64,000 nt of DNA, taken from assembly GCA_920105625.2 (NCBI GenBank), contig OV050032.1, positions 75,373,879 to 75,437,878 of the forward strand, given 5' to 3'. The notes under the pieces are model-generated. The model did no database searches. It was not told the DNA's origin and worked only from the letters and a program-made list of their open reading frames with translations. The stretch is from Clusia tigrina. Its lineage: Eukaryota; Arthropoda; Insecta; Diptera; Clusiidae. Shown here in pieces: positions 44,043 through 56,000 of this stretch (its first letter is position 1; each line of letters starts with the position of its first letter). A program made the translations under genes and the position numbers.

Positions 44043-45000
44043 TCAATCTCTGGAAATAGTATATGTACACCATGGTTTTAATTTATCGCTGCTGGCCACA
44101 GTACTAAACTTGCGTTGATTTCGTTGAGCACCTTCAATGTCCTCGATCACATATCTATCAAACCGCAAAACTTGCGTTATCTCATACGGACCTTTGTATT
44201 TAGCATCAAGTTTTCGCGATTCACCAGTACTCGGCATCGCACTTTCAATTAAGACTAGATCGCCTACATTATATTGATGTGGTGGTTTGTGTTTTAAATC
44301 GAATCTCGCCGTCCAGATTGCTCTAGCTGATGAAATATTCTTAACAGCCTCTTCTCGTCGTTTACTCGGCGTTGGAGTTTCGATGTCGATGTTATCATCA
44401 TGGATTGCTGACAACAATTTATTGGCGATGATATCTCGTAGTGGGAAGTCATAAATAAAATTAATAGGTGCATATTTCGTAGTTGCGTTGACTGTTGTAT
44501 TGATCTTCCACTGCACGTTCCGTAGTTCGTTGTCCCAGTCTTTGGAGTTGGATGATATTCTGAGATATAACAGCACAGACTGATTGACTCGTTCGGCAAG
44601 TCCGTTGGCTCTTGGTGTACGTACAGCGATCTTAATGTGCTGAATATCATTGCAGTTGCAATACTCCTTGGACACTGACGATGTAAACGCTGAACCCCGA
44701 TCGGTGACGATTCTTCTAGGCAGACCAAAGTTTAATGTTAGTTGATTTAGAGCATCTAGTACTGGCTTTGTTTTCGTTGACCGGACAGGCACAATGACGG
44801 AATAAAGTGTCATTGCATCTACGATTACCAGGATATGCTCATAACCTCGACGACTTTTGATGAATGGCCCCAGGTGATGCATATGAATCAAATCAAAAGG
44901 TACTAGTGGGACTTCCATTCCGTACAGCTGACACTCTTTCCTTGCTGTTTCTCGGCTGCAGCAACACTCTACACATGACTTTATGTAGCCCTTAACGAAA
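44043..45000 (-). pseudogene. G5 integrase with substituted first catalytic residue
   Basis: The 291-residue frame (44918-44043) contains the integrase core and C-terminal domain. The core starts FDLIHMHHLGPF, where the first catalytic aspartate expected in the HMD position is histidine. The second (VTDRGSAF) and the glutamate (NGLAERVN) are present. The C-terminal part has VGDLVLI and YKGPYEI. Just upstream (about 45000-44919) the CVEC part of the zinc-binding domain is readable, but its histidines and the linker are deleted along with late RNase H. The frame is intact otherwise. Confidence 0.85.
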
Positions 45001-46231
45001 TTTCGGACTCGTCGAAACCAAAATTTTTGCCCTGGAGATATAGTCGGAATCGTTCACAAGCTTCTACTAGTGCTAAGATCTCCAGTTCATAGGCATGGTA
45101 TTTGCTCTCGGCGTCACTGCAAATACGATTAAAATATGCGATGGGCCTCTTTGTCCCATTATCTTCTTGTTGAATCAAAATTCCGGCAAGCTTATTGCTG
45201 CTTGCATCAGTGTGAAGTTCTTGGTCCTTTTTAACGTCGTAGATACCCAAGACAGGTTTGCTGGTTATAGCCTTTGTTAAAGTTTTAAAAGAGTCTTTAC
45301 ATTTGGCGCACCAGTTGAAATAAACATCCTTTCTTGTTAATCTCGTCAGTGGAGAAGCAATATGACCATAATTCTCCACAAACTTACGGAAATAGCCAGT
45401 TAACCCCAAGAATCGTCTTATCTCAGTAACATTCATTGGTCTTGGAAATTCTTCAATAGCTATAGTCTTGATTTGTCCAGGACTTATTCCATTTTCATCC
45501 ACTATGTGTCCCAAGAACGATACGCTGCTTTGCATGAAGAAACATTTCGAAGCCCTGAGTGTCAGATCTTCTTTTCGAATAATTTTAAGAAATTCTTCCA
45601 AATTGCGTAAACCTTCCTCAAATGTATCTGAGGCAACAATAACTTCGTCGACGTAGCTTACAACCTTTCCCTTTAACGGCTCTATTATCCTCGCAATCAT
45701 CTTCTGGAACGTACATGGCGCATTCTTCAGCCCAAATGGCATACGGTTAAATTCAAAATGGCCATTGTGCGTAATGAAAGCCGTAAACTTTTTCGATTGT
45801 TCTTCCATCTCGATCTGGGAATAGCCAGACATCATATCAAGAGTGGTAAAGTACTTCTTACCTGACAGAGTCGACAAAACACCATCCACCGTAGGCATTG
45901 GCCATGGCTGTTTCCCGGTTATCGCATTTCACGCCCGATAATCTACACAGAGTCTGTCTTCGCCATTAGCCTTCGGAGCTAACACGATCGGAGATGCGTA
46001 TAACGATGTCGACGGACGTATTATAATCAATTCCAACAATTCACTCACGATACGATCGACTACTTGTCTTTTTGGAATCGGTATTAAATACGGTTTTCTT
46101 GTGATTGGTGTGGGAGATGTAACCGATATCTCCATTTTCATCGCGCTGCATTTACCGAGTTCTCTTAAATTGTCACCAAAACACGTTGAATAACCATTTA
46201 ATAATTTTACAAGTTTGTCTTTTTCGCTCGA
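44981..46231 (-). pseudogene. G5 reverse transcriptase and partial RNase H
   Basis: One frame continues from the gag-protease stop (TGA, 46232-46234) through RT, with a second in-frame TGA at 45929-45931. Motifs: RPSTSLYASPIVLAPKANG, LDMMSGYSQIEM, MPFGLKNAP and SYVDEVIVAS, where the catalytic YVDD reads YVDE. RNase H begins ELHTDASSNKLAGIL and SKYHAYELEILALVEA, then is cut at about 44995 by the deletion leading into integrase. Apart from the two stops the frame is clean over 1.2 kb. Confidence 0.85.
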
Positions 46232-47176
46232 TCATAAATTTTCACCGCACTGAATATTATTCTCTGTTATAGCGTACACTTTGCAATTTCCGTTTTCAAG
46301 TACTACCCGACCATTTGATAGAATGTCCAGACCGATTACAACATCATATGTCATTTCATTGTCATCGATTCTAAGTAATTCCGAGTCATAACACTGTTTA
46401 TCGATTGTCACTTTAACTTCATTTATTTTTTCCACACATTTATATTCACCTCCCGCGAAGCCTTGTAGTGATTTGTAACATTCTTTCACGTCTCGATTTA
46501 ATTTTCTCGCAACGGATTGTTTGACGAGAGACACAGCACTCCCCGAGTCTATTAATGCATGATGTGTTGTCATATTTTGCATATATCGATTCACATTCGA
46601 TGCCACGGACGTAATCATTGGCGCACACACAGTGCTTGTTGTTGCTGTCGGCGCAACAGCAAAGGCATTCGAATCAAAACAACACAACAAATCATTTGAG
46701 TCTAATCTTTTACTCTCATTTTCTCTTTTGTCATGTTCTTCCGAAAATGGTGGTTGTTTTCGACATTCCTCTTGTTGTGCTGAGATGCTGCTCGCATGAT
46801 GCTCTACCAAATTCTCTGCACCCGAAGTGGCAGTTACAACATTTTCAAATTTCTCTGCAACAGAATACTGCAGAAGCAACACATTCGTACCCATCGTCGA
46901 CGTCGTCGTAGAATATGTTTGTAATTGTTGAGTGAGCGACTCCATAGTTCGCTGGAGACGCAATACGTCACCCCGCAACCCCTCCATTATATTCTCCGTT
47001 GTCATTGGTACTACTTCGATCTTCTGCAAACTCTGTAGTTTCTCCTCCATGTCGTTGTCATGCACCCACCCTTTCGCTTCTCTCAGACGTTTAATGAGTT
47101 CTAATTTAATTCCCGATGTTTTCAAACCGACTTCGAGTAGCTTTTCTTTGAGCTGAACTATTGTCCACTTCTCCAT
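46232..47176 (-). CDS. G5 SAP-domain Gag fused to aspartic protease
   Basis: From the ATG at 47176 the 314-residue frame starts with a SAP domain (residues about 2-37: IVQLKEKLLEVGLKTSGIKL, then LIKRLREA). Family knowledge: SAP is a short helix-extended-helix that binds AT-rich DNA and nucleic acids. A coiled-coil-prone middle (residues about 50-120) follows. Then, with no capsid or zinc knuckle, an aspartic protease appears (ALIDSGSAVSLV at about residue 210, YDVVIGLDIL later). The direct fusion looks like an in-frame deletion of the capsid and nucleocapsid codons. The frame opens further upstream through a lysine run encoded by an A-tract, without an ATG. Confidence 0.75.
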   Translation of the reverse strand: MEKWTIVQLKEKLLEVGLKTSGIKLELIKRLREAKGWVHDNDMEEKLQSLQKIEVVPMTTENIMEGLRGDVLRLQRTMESLTQQLQTYSTTTSTMGTNVLLLQYSVAEKFENVVTATSGAENLVEHHASSISAQQEECRKQPPFSEEHDKRENESKRLDSNDLLCCFDSNAFAVAPTATTSTVCAPMITSVASNVNRYMQNMTTHHALIDSGSAVSLVKQSVARKLNRDVKECYKSLQGFAGGEYKCVEKINEVKVTIDKQCYDSELLRIDDNEMTYDVVIGLDILSNGRVVLENGNCKVYAITENNIQCGENL

Positions 47177-47299
47177 ACGATACGCACTTGATTTCACAAT
47201 AGTTTTTTTTTTTTTTTTTTTTGTTTTCGTCTCTACCGTTTTCTTTCCGAAGACATACACTCAATACCGAACCGATACATATATCCCACTTCTGAAATT

Positions 47300-47604
47300 T
47301 GTCAAGCGGATGGTCGTGTGGGAGGGTGAGATCTTACCTTGATTTGCCTTCGGTATTGAGACACTAACACAATTACGTTTAAAAGGGTTATTTAATGTTT
47401 ATATGAAAGAGTTTGTTTAAATACAATGGAGAGTGACAATGTACGATCGAACCGATTAGTTTGAATGTTAATTAGCAACTGAACTTATTTGTGTCTGTCC
47501 TTCGTATGGGCAAAAGAAATGTAAAAAAAAGGAATTCATAAATTAAAGAGTAGCCAGGACAGAAACAATAGAAAATAGGGTAACCAAAATAATATTAGGT
47601 GACA
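47300..47604 (-). repeat. G5 5' LTR (305 bp)
   Basis: Same termini as the left LTR, with scattered substitutions and small indels between them (for example near the eighth A-run and around GTACGATCGAACC). Followed by CGTG. Confidence 0.88.
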
Positions 47605-47759
47605 CGTGCATTCTTTAAACCGTGACATGATAATATATGCACGCGGACTCATTCCCTTCACACTGAAGGATATGACCCCATTTTATTGCTTCTAGCTCAC
47701 ATATACGTTTATAACATACCCATGGTTCTTGGGATAATATTATTTAGTTTGATAGCTGT
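47605..47759 (-). pseudogene. L3 endonuclease continuation beyond G5
   Basis: Minus-strand codons around 47690-47610 read SPRAYIIMSRFKE, matching the part of a LOA endonuclease that precedes the segment at 43604. The rest is too eroded to read. Confidence 0.5.
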
Positions 47760-48467
47760 TGCTTAAAAATAAATGATGATACAACTGTACAACTAATATT
47801 TACAACTTAAAGAAAATTCACTTTCATACCTATTCAAATTAGCAATAAAGATAAAAAAATAGAGATTACGCCTAAATACTTTAGCATACTCATGCACTCA
47901 AAGTTAAATTGGTACTACCACATCAAACAAAAAACGAAACAAATAAAAGAAAGATTCCGTAAACTATATTGGCTAATGGGTAAACGATCTAAACTCAATT
48001 ATCAACAAGTTTTTGTAACACAAGTTTATAATATAGCCAATTTTGTTATTCGGACTCCAAATATGGGGGACGTAACCGGTCAGACTTATCAAAAATTCAA
48101 AGACAGCAATGAAAATCTTGCGGATAATAAAAAAGACTGGTTGGTACACAACAAATAAAGATATACATCGCAAATTAAATATGATAATTGACGAAGAGAT
48201 AAAAAAGATATGCAGATCGAAGAAGTAAACGAGCTGCTATATTTAGAAGATATCGCCAAACGCCGTTTGAAGAGAACAACCAAACGACCTCATGAACTAG
48301 GAAAATCAACCTAGATTGTGCATTATGTGCAATCAATATGTATATGTGTGTATTGTAATATATATAACAATTTTAATGTAAATTATTATTAGTGTATCAC
48401 TCTTTGCCACTGTGATTTATATTAATTTCCTATCAAATTGTCAAATCATGTAGTATGTGTCAATATA
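47760..48467 (+). pseudogene. J5: Jockey RT C-terminal fragment, same family as J2
   Basis: Plus-strand pieces align in order with J2: WYYHIKQKTKQIKE (about 47913), LYWLMGKRSKLN, IHRKLNM (near 48160, out of frame by stops) and RRLKRTTKR (about 48260). The 3' UTR shares CAAATTGTCAAATCATG with J2. The uninterrupted IHRKLN region confirms the empty target site of M-b. The 3' end is cut at 48467 by mariner M-c. Confidence 0.8.
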
Positions 48468-48870
48468 TGAGGTCTGTTCAAAATGTATCGCGACTTTTGA
48501 ATTTTCGGGGACTCCGGATGTTCGAATTTTGATCTTTTTGTGGCGTTATGTTGGCACTCATGACCCTCACTTATGTTGACAATCTCGGCCATTTTGAATG
48601 TTCAGTCAGTTTTTGAAAGCTATTGTGCGTGGACGTGTTTTAGCTTGTCTTCGATTTTTGTCTATCACGAAAAATGGATCAAAGAATTTGTATCAAATTT
48701 TGTGTGAAAAACAACATAAAGTGCGCGGAAGTATTCCGAATGTTGACTATTGCATACGGCGAAGCTACTTTGGACAAAAGCAACGTTTATCGGTGGTACA
48801 AAATGTTTTCAGAGGGTCGAGGAGATGTGAGCGACGAAGAGCGTTCCGGACGCCTGAGCACGTCAACAAC
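48468..48870 (+). pseudogene. M-c: mariner 5' part (terminal repeat, leader, transposase N-terminus)
   Basis: It begins after TA (48466-48467) with TGAGGTCTGTTCAAAATG, a terminal repeat related to that of M-g. The transposase starts at the ATG 48674 ([20 protein letters not shown]) and keeps the first helix-turn-helix ([11 protein letters not shown]) up to RLSTSTT, where the TA microsatellite replaces the remainder. Catalytic parts are missing. The clade is the MDQR-type mariner, like M-b and M-g. Confidence 0.8.
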
Positions 48871-49788
<918 letters not shown>

Positions 49789-49798
49789 TATATATATA

Positions 49799-51077
49799 CG
49801 AGGGCGGATTGATATTGAAGCTACCTAAGTACGAAAAAAACATTTTTTTTTTTCAAAAACCATTTATTTCGCAACATAGTCTCCTTCTACTTCGACACAC
49901 TTAGTAAGACGATAATCCAACTTTTTTTTACCATCTGAATAATACGATTTCGGGAACGCCTCAAAATACGCGTTAGTTTCGGTAATCACTTCCTCGTTTG
50001 AGATGAATCTTTTTCCTGTGAGCCATTTTTTCAAGTTTGGAAACAGGAAAAAGTCACTAGGAGCTAAATCTGGACTATAAGGTGGATGATTAACCAATTC
50101 GAAGTGTATTTCATGTAATTTTAGCATCGTATCTAATGCTGTGTGAACCGGTGCATTGTCTTGAAGAAAGAGCATTTTTTTCTTCTTTAAATGTGGTCGT
50201 TTTTCCTTGATTGCATCAATCAATTGATCCAATAATGCACAATAATACTTTCCTGTGATTGTGGATTCTTTTTCAAGATAATCTATGAGCAATGTTCCGA
50301 AATACAGTTGCCATAACCTTGCCAGCCGATTTCACTGCCTTCGCCTTCTTCGGAGCACTTCCACCAGCTTCCACCCATTGTTTCGATTGATTTTTGGTTT
50401 CAGGTGTGTAGTGGTGGACCCACGTTTCATCAACAGTTATTAATCGACGCCAAAAATCAACAGGATTACGCTTTATCATGTCCAAACACCGCTATGAAGT
50501 GGTCTGTCGAACTGGTTTTTGTTCGACACTGAGCAAACGCGGCACCCATCTTGCCGATAGCTTTTTCATATGCAAATTTTCATGCAAAATGTTGAACACA
50601 CGTTCATATGATATGTTTACCATTTCAACAATCTCACGCAACTTGACTCGGCGATCATTCATAACGATATCGAGGATTTTCTTGATATTTTCTTCAGTAA
50701 CTACCTCTTTTGGCCTTCCTGTTGATGGTATTGTTGCAGTGCTTGTTCGGCCGCGTTTAAATTCAGCAATCCAATATTTTACCATGTAATCTGACGGAGC
50801 AGACTCACCGTAGTGTTTATCGAGCTTTTCTTTGTCTCTTTCGCCGTTTTCCCTTTCAAATAATAGTGTTTAATCACTGCACGAAATTCGCTTTTTTCCA
50901 TTTTTCAAGAAACACAAAAGTTGCTTACTTCAAACCACTACAACAAATAAACTAATCGATGAATTTGGGTGATATTTTAACAGCTGACGTTTGACAGATC
51001 ACAATTTCTAAAAAAAAAAGTGTTTGTGTTTGTGCTGCCATCTAGCGCTAGGTAGCTTCAACACCAATCCGCGCTCG
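49799..51077 (-). mobile_element. M-e: full-length mariner (1,279 bp)
   Basis: Flanked by TA at 49797-49798 and 51078-51079 within TA-rich DNA. The 30-bp terminal repeats (CGAGGGCGGATTGATATTG and CGAGCGCGGATTGGTGTTG) match at 26 of 30 positions. The length is the standard mariner size, and it carries a complete but mutated transposase gene. This is the only structurally entire DNA transposon in the window. Confidence 0.9.
49864..50901 (-). pseudogene. M-e transposase (DD34D mariner), two frameshifts and one stop
   Basis: The start is the ATG at 50901 (MEKSEFRAVIKHYYLKGK). A frameshift near 50830 leads to the DNA-binding region (50785-50492: MVKYWIAEFKRGRTS, RVKLREIVEMVNIS). A TAG at 50492-50494 stands where glutamine is usual. 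The catalytic part begins ITVDETWVHHYTPE (first Asp). After a frameshift near 50290 come FLQDNAPVH (second) and YSPDLAPSDFF (third; 34 residues apart), ending near 49864. All three catalytic aspartates remain, so it is only a few mutations from a coding frame, but as it stands it is inactive. Confidence 0.88.
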
Positions 51078-51479
51078 TATATATATATACTCGTATATAT
51101 AAATATTATTTTTTGAAAATTTTCTTTTCATTTGTTATTTTTTGTATCTTCAATATAAATTGGACTAATCAAATTTTAACTCTAAAACTGTTTATTATTA
51201 AGTCCAGTGAATGCTAGACAAAACAAATTAGATTCTGCTATTGTTTCTGTGGATGTCTTTCACGTCTCACCTAATCGGCTGAGAGCAAGTGTGTCCCTCC
51301 TTCTCAGCCGAGTCTGACCTCTATAATTTAGAATATTGCGGGCCAGTGGATTTGGGTGGAACTCAAGCTGCTTTATGTACACGTATGTTGTCACATGTTT
51401 TGAAAACACAGTTTTTACCATCTGGACGTTTAGATCTTTGTGAATGCACGAGCGGCTGTAATCATTTGGAGGATTTTAT

Positions 51480-54400
51480 TTTGTTGCCTTTAAATTTTTT
51501 ACCCCATAACTGAATCCCGTAGCACCATATTGGTTTTAGAATCGAGTTGTATAGTAGAAGTTTACAGTCTAGGCTTATTGTCGAATTTCTCCCAATAAGC
51601 CAAATAATTTAAACTGTTTATACCCTTTACCTTTAAAAAAGGTAAATAGGGTATACTAATTTTGTGCTTTTGAGAGGGGTTGGAATTTCAAGAAGGAGGC
51701 GTGGTAGGTATGGACATATATATACAGATATGATCAGAATCACTTTCTAAGCAATTTTTATTTTGTCCGTCTGTTTGTCCGTCAGTCCGTCTGACCGTCT
51801 GTGGCCACTTTTTTTCTACACTGTTAGAGCTATCTTATTAAAATTTTCCAAAATTGTAGCCTGGACAAAGATACAGAACCAGATTGCTATATGGGCCGAT
51901 TTGGGCAAAGACCACGCCTACCTCCCATATAAGGAACTTTTTTCACCTTTTTTAAAATGACTATAACTTCGGTCCAATTGATGGAATCGTGACATTATTT
52001 GGCATTTATGGAGATTTGGGTCTTATTAAACACTGTGCAATAAGTGGGCGGTATATATTAATTGCCACGCCCACTATTAATAAATATGATTAACTTAAGA
52101 TCTGGTAGAGATTTACGGACGAAATTTTACGGGAAGGAACATGTGGACATTATAAAGCTATCTGCAACAATTGGGGCTGATCAGAGAAAAGACACGCCCA
52201 CTTTTGATATAAGGAGCTTTCGGGTCTAAAATTAAAACTAGCCTACCTATGCTCGTATTGATGCCAGCGGAATAAAAATTTGCAGAAATATAAAATTTGC
52301 AGAATATGGAGATCATAATACAACTGCCACGCCCACAATTATTCAAAAATCATTACTCTGTTCCTATTAAAGATTTATCATCGAAATTTCAAAGGAATGT
52401 TGCAGGTACTAACATTAAACACCACACAAAAAATGGGCGTGTTATTTCTACAGCCACGCCTACTATTCCCATAATTTTGGACGAAATTTTACATTAGTAT
52501 GTGTATGGACCCTACAAAGCCATATACAAGACTCGGGGTCGATCAGAGGAAGGATACGCCTCCCTCCCATATTATGAACTTTGGGGACCCCACTTAAAGA
52601 CAGTTACCTTATCTGTGGTTCTAGTGATGATATATGAAAACAAATTGGTAGATGTATACCCTGGGTCTGTACTAGCACACATTCCAAATATGGGCAGATT
52701 ATTACTACTGCCACGCCCACAATTAACCAAAAATCATTACTAGGTTCCTATTAAAGATTTATTAACGAAATTTCACAGGACTGTTGCGGGTACTAACATT
52801 AAACACCGCACAAAAATGGGCGTGTTTTTTTTACAGCCAAGCCCACTATTGGCATATTATTATAACTTACCTATACAATATTTTTTGACGAAATTATATT
52901 AGTGGTTATATTGACACTACAAAGCCATACACAAGGAATGGGGCCGATATAATCATTTCATGGTACCCTACCAAAAATTACCGTGAATATACTCCTAATT
53001 ATGATTTATGAAGCAAACATCCCCATTGTTGAACTTGCATGCACAAGAAAAGGTAAAGGGTATTTCGAAGTCGGTCTAACTCGACTTCAGACTTCTGTAC
53101 TCATTTTAGTTTCATTTGGATCAAGTTTGCTTCTATCTGGGTTTTCCATGTTAATCGACGATCAAGATGAATACCGAGGTATTTAATATCGTTGTGCAGC
53201 GGTATAGTCTGGGTGTTGATATGGATAGGCGGGCATGTTTCCCTGCGCAATGTAAATGTAATATGTACACATTTTTGTTCGTTCACCTTTATCCTCCATT
53301 GTTGTAGCCATTTTTCCAACTGAAGCATCCCGCAAATTCTTGTAATTTGCGGGATGCTTCTTGAGGGGTTTCGTGGACTCGTAGGAAAGCTGTATCATCA
53401 GCGAATGTTGATACGTGGATATTATTGCTTATTGGCATATCAGAGGCGTATATCAAATATAAGATAAAACCCAAAATCGGCTTGAATCGGTTGAGGTGTG
53501 CTCAGTAAAGTACCTTCTTTGATGATAAATTTTCGTCCAGTTAAATAGTTTTTAAATAGCTTATGAGTGTTTGCGGGTAAGTTTTGCTTTAATTTCAAAA
53601 TTAAATCTTCATGCCATACTTTATCAAAAGCCTGGGAAACGTCAATGAAGAGGGCAGAACAATATTTCTTTTCTTCGAACGTTTTTCTAACTACGTTTAC
53701 AAGTCTATGTGTTTGTTCAATAGTGCTATGTTTTCGTCTGAATCGAAATTGATGATCTGGAATGCATCCATTCTCATTTAGTATGGGGGTCAGCTTGCTC
53801 ATAAGTAGTTTTTTAAATAGTTTTGACATATTAGATAATAGGCTAATAGGTCTATAAGATTCTGCTTTCGTATGGTCTTTCCGGGCTTAGGCATAATCAA
53901 CGAAACCTTCCATTCAGTAGGACACTGTTGGAGGCTTAAAATAGCATTAAAAATGAAAAGATTTTTTTTCTTACTATACGGGGCAGTTCTGAAAGCATCC
54001 TATTACTGATTTTGTCATTACCTGTGGCTTTCCTCGAGTTTAAGCCAGCAATAGCGGTTTCAATATCCCGAATATTAAATCTCAGAGGAATCGCTGCTTC
54101 CGCGACCACAGTTGGCAGCTCAATTAAATCAGCAGATATGTTTGGAGTGAAAACGGTTTTCAATTATTTACAAAAAGATTCCCTTTTTCAGCGGCAGTTC
54201 TTGCCCAGGCTCCGCCCAAAGTTCGTAGGGGAGGCTTACATATCTCAGATTTTTTAAGTCCTCTGGTTGCTCGCCATAGCGAATAATCTGTTTGTGGCGT
54301 TGCATCCTTGGAGAAATTTCTGCAGAGATGCTGATTTTTTATATTCTAATAATTTTCTAAGCTGTTTGGTACATTCTTTGAGCCTGATTTTTAACTGCGG

Positions 54401-55307
54401 GGATCTGTATCGTTGCCATTCTCTTCGCACTCTACTTTTTTCTCACAAAAGCCATTCTACATTGTATTATATCTGACCTGTCGGTTGGTGGAAATAGCAT
54501 GTTCAACAGCTTGTTTGAGGATTGCATCCAGCTTTCTAATAGAGTCATCTATGTCTGCAAGCGTTCTTAACAGCATGTTATCGGTGCAATGGGCACTGAG
54601 GTATTTCCTGTTAATCAACCAGTTAACATGTGTAACTGTCGTCACCAAATCACCAGTTTCTCGAGGGGTTCCGTATGGTAACAATAGTGGGAGAATGATC
54701 TGAAGATAATTCTAGTGAGGCCTCAACTAGAAACATTTCGCTGGGAACGCCCTTTACCACTCCAAAATCAATAACATCTGGAGTCTTTTTTTGGTTGTCC
54801 GCATGAAATTACTTTTAACCCAATTTTAGTAATTGTATCAAACAGAACACGTCCCTTCGGGGTGATTAGCCGTGATCCCCAGAAAGTATGCTTAGCGTTG
54901 TAATTACCAGCTGCCAGAAAACGTGGTCCTAGTGATTTATAAAAATGACTGTATTGACTTTCTGTGATTGAAAATCTAAGAGGAGAATAAATCTATGAAA
55001 TCACCAGGTCCTGGTGGAAATTTTCGACGCAGTAATTTGTTGCCTGAAGGTAATCCTCCCAAGTGTCTCCCAGAGAATAGTGTTTGAGTCGCGACTTGAT
55101 AAATATTGCCGAGCTACCACAAGCACTTCCTCGGGGGTCCTTGGTTTCGTATAAAGTGTATCCATTTATTTTGAAAAAGCTTCTAGACGTCAAATCTGTC
55201 TCAGAGATCAGCATTACGTACATTTGTTTATCCAATAGGAAATATTCAAGTTCGTTTTTATGTTGGCGGATGCCGTTTGCGTTGCAGAAACAGATTTTTA
55301 GATTCAT
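51480..55307 (-). pseudogene. J6 ORF2: endonuclease plus RT, split by R-E
   Basis: The ATG at 55305-55307 overlaps an upstream TGA (ATGA). The endonuclease reads LKICFCNANGIRQHKNELEY, VMLISETD and then, in another frame, FLAAGNYNAKHTFWGS, where the GD of the GDYN box is GN, removing a catalytic aspartate. A long linker (54700-54160) precedes RT: NIRDIETAIAGLNSRKATG, HSTIEQTHRLVN, FDKVWHEDLI (53829-53560), and FADDTAFL near 53400. The thumb (53328-53103) continues beyond R-E as LIGRNSTIS and LKPIWCYGIQLWG (about 51610-51500). Several frame changes. Confidence 0.8.
51620..53102 (-). mobile_element. R-E: 1.48-kb copy of the R family in J6
   Basis: A minus-strand copy with GAGTACAGAAGTC complement at 53102 and GGGTAT complement at 51620. 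Flanks are GTTT (51616-51619) and ATTT (53103-53106), corresponding to AAAC-like sites. It carries the hairpin ends, the GACGGACAGA-type tract (near 51765-51800) and several GGGCGTGGC blocks. J6 codons on either side join directly, so the insertion lacks extra sequence. Confidence 0.85.
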
Positions 55308-55400
55308 GGTTTGTTTAATACCGCCTGCAGCAGTGTAGATTGTATTTTCAACATTTCCTGCATCATGCAGGTCATGTTGATTGTAAAACTATTTACTGAC

Positions 55401-55495
55401 TGAATTAAAGTCTCTATTAAAGCTCTATTAAAGCTAATATTAAAGCTCTATTAAAGCTAAACTGAATTAAAGTATCTATTAAAGCTAAAATTAAT
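55401..55495. repeat. Minisatellite of TATTAAAGCT units
   Basis: At least six imperfect copies of an 11-14 base unit (TCTATTAAAGC and variants) are arranged in tandem. Confidence 0.75.
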
Positions 55496-55589
55496 TCTGT
55501 GGATTTCGTTTGCTGGTTGCTCTTTTTGCACTATAGTCTGGCTAGACTTTAAAATATTAGCGTATGAAAATTAACTGGTAGATTGGTTG

Positions 55590-56000
55590 GGCTGACTGTG
55601 GGAAATTTGAGTTAAGCAGATTCATAGGCTGAGTGGATGTAGGATTAGATTTTTTGGTCAAAGATCGACTTACGTGCGCGAGTTATGGTAGAAGATACTC
55701 CAAATTTAAATATAAGAAAAACAGACAAGCCCAGCATATTCTGAGCATGCAAACAGAATATGCTGGTGAAAAATGTAGGCAGGTACACACCAAAGCGGCT
55801 CAAGCTGCATAGCAAAGAACGCTGAGCTCGCATATTATAGTTAGATAAGAAAAGGAATGCAAAGCTGAGTATGCTGATTCAGCTTTGCCTAAGAAATATA
55901 GCATAAGAAATATAGCATAAGATATTTGAAAGAGCCAGTGGTGACTGAGCAGCAGAATAATAAAGACGTCTGTATTTTTAAATCCGTTACAATATACGGA
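55590..56000. other. Hairpin-rich block, possible solo LTR
   Basis: Two perfect short hairpins are present: CAGCATATTCTG with its complement (55732-55743, 55754-55765) and GCAAAGCTGA with its complement (55859-55868, 55879-55888). Near the right end AATAAAGACGTCTG (about 55959) is followed by CCGTTACA, as in an LTR R-U5 region. No matching target duplication was found, so the identity is uncertain. Confidence 0.3.

Larger units (their letters stand above)
43649..47604 (-). mobile_element. G5: Ty3/gypsy provirus with SAP-domain Gag, internally deleted
   Basis: LTRs lie at 43649-43951 and 47300-47604 (TGTCA...TGACA), with CGTG target duplications at 43645-43648 and 47605-47608. On the minus strand: primer region TTCAGAAGTGGGAT just after the 5' LTR, a fused gag-protease frame, RT, part of RNase H, then integrase. 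Total 3.96 kb; capsid/nucleocapsid, late RNase H and the front of integrase are missing. The LTRs differ at several positions, so it is older than G2. It interrupts L3. Confidence 0.9.

Noticed and set aside
47198..47225. Poly-lysine N-terminus of the G5 Gag
   Set aside because: The lysines come from an A-tract upstream of the first in-frame ATG (47176), so they are probably untranslated leader.
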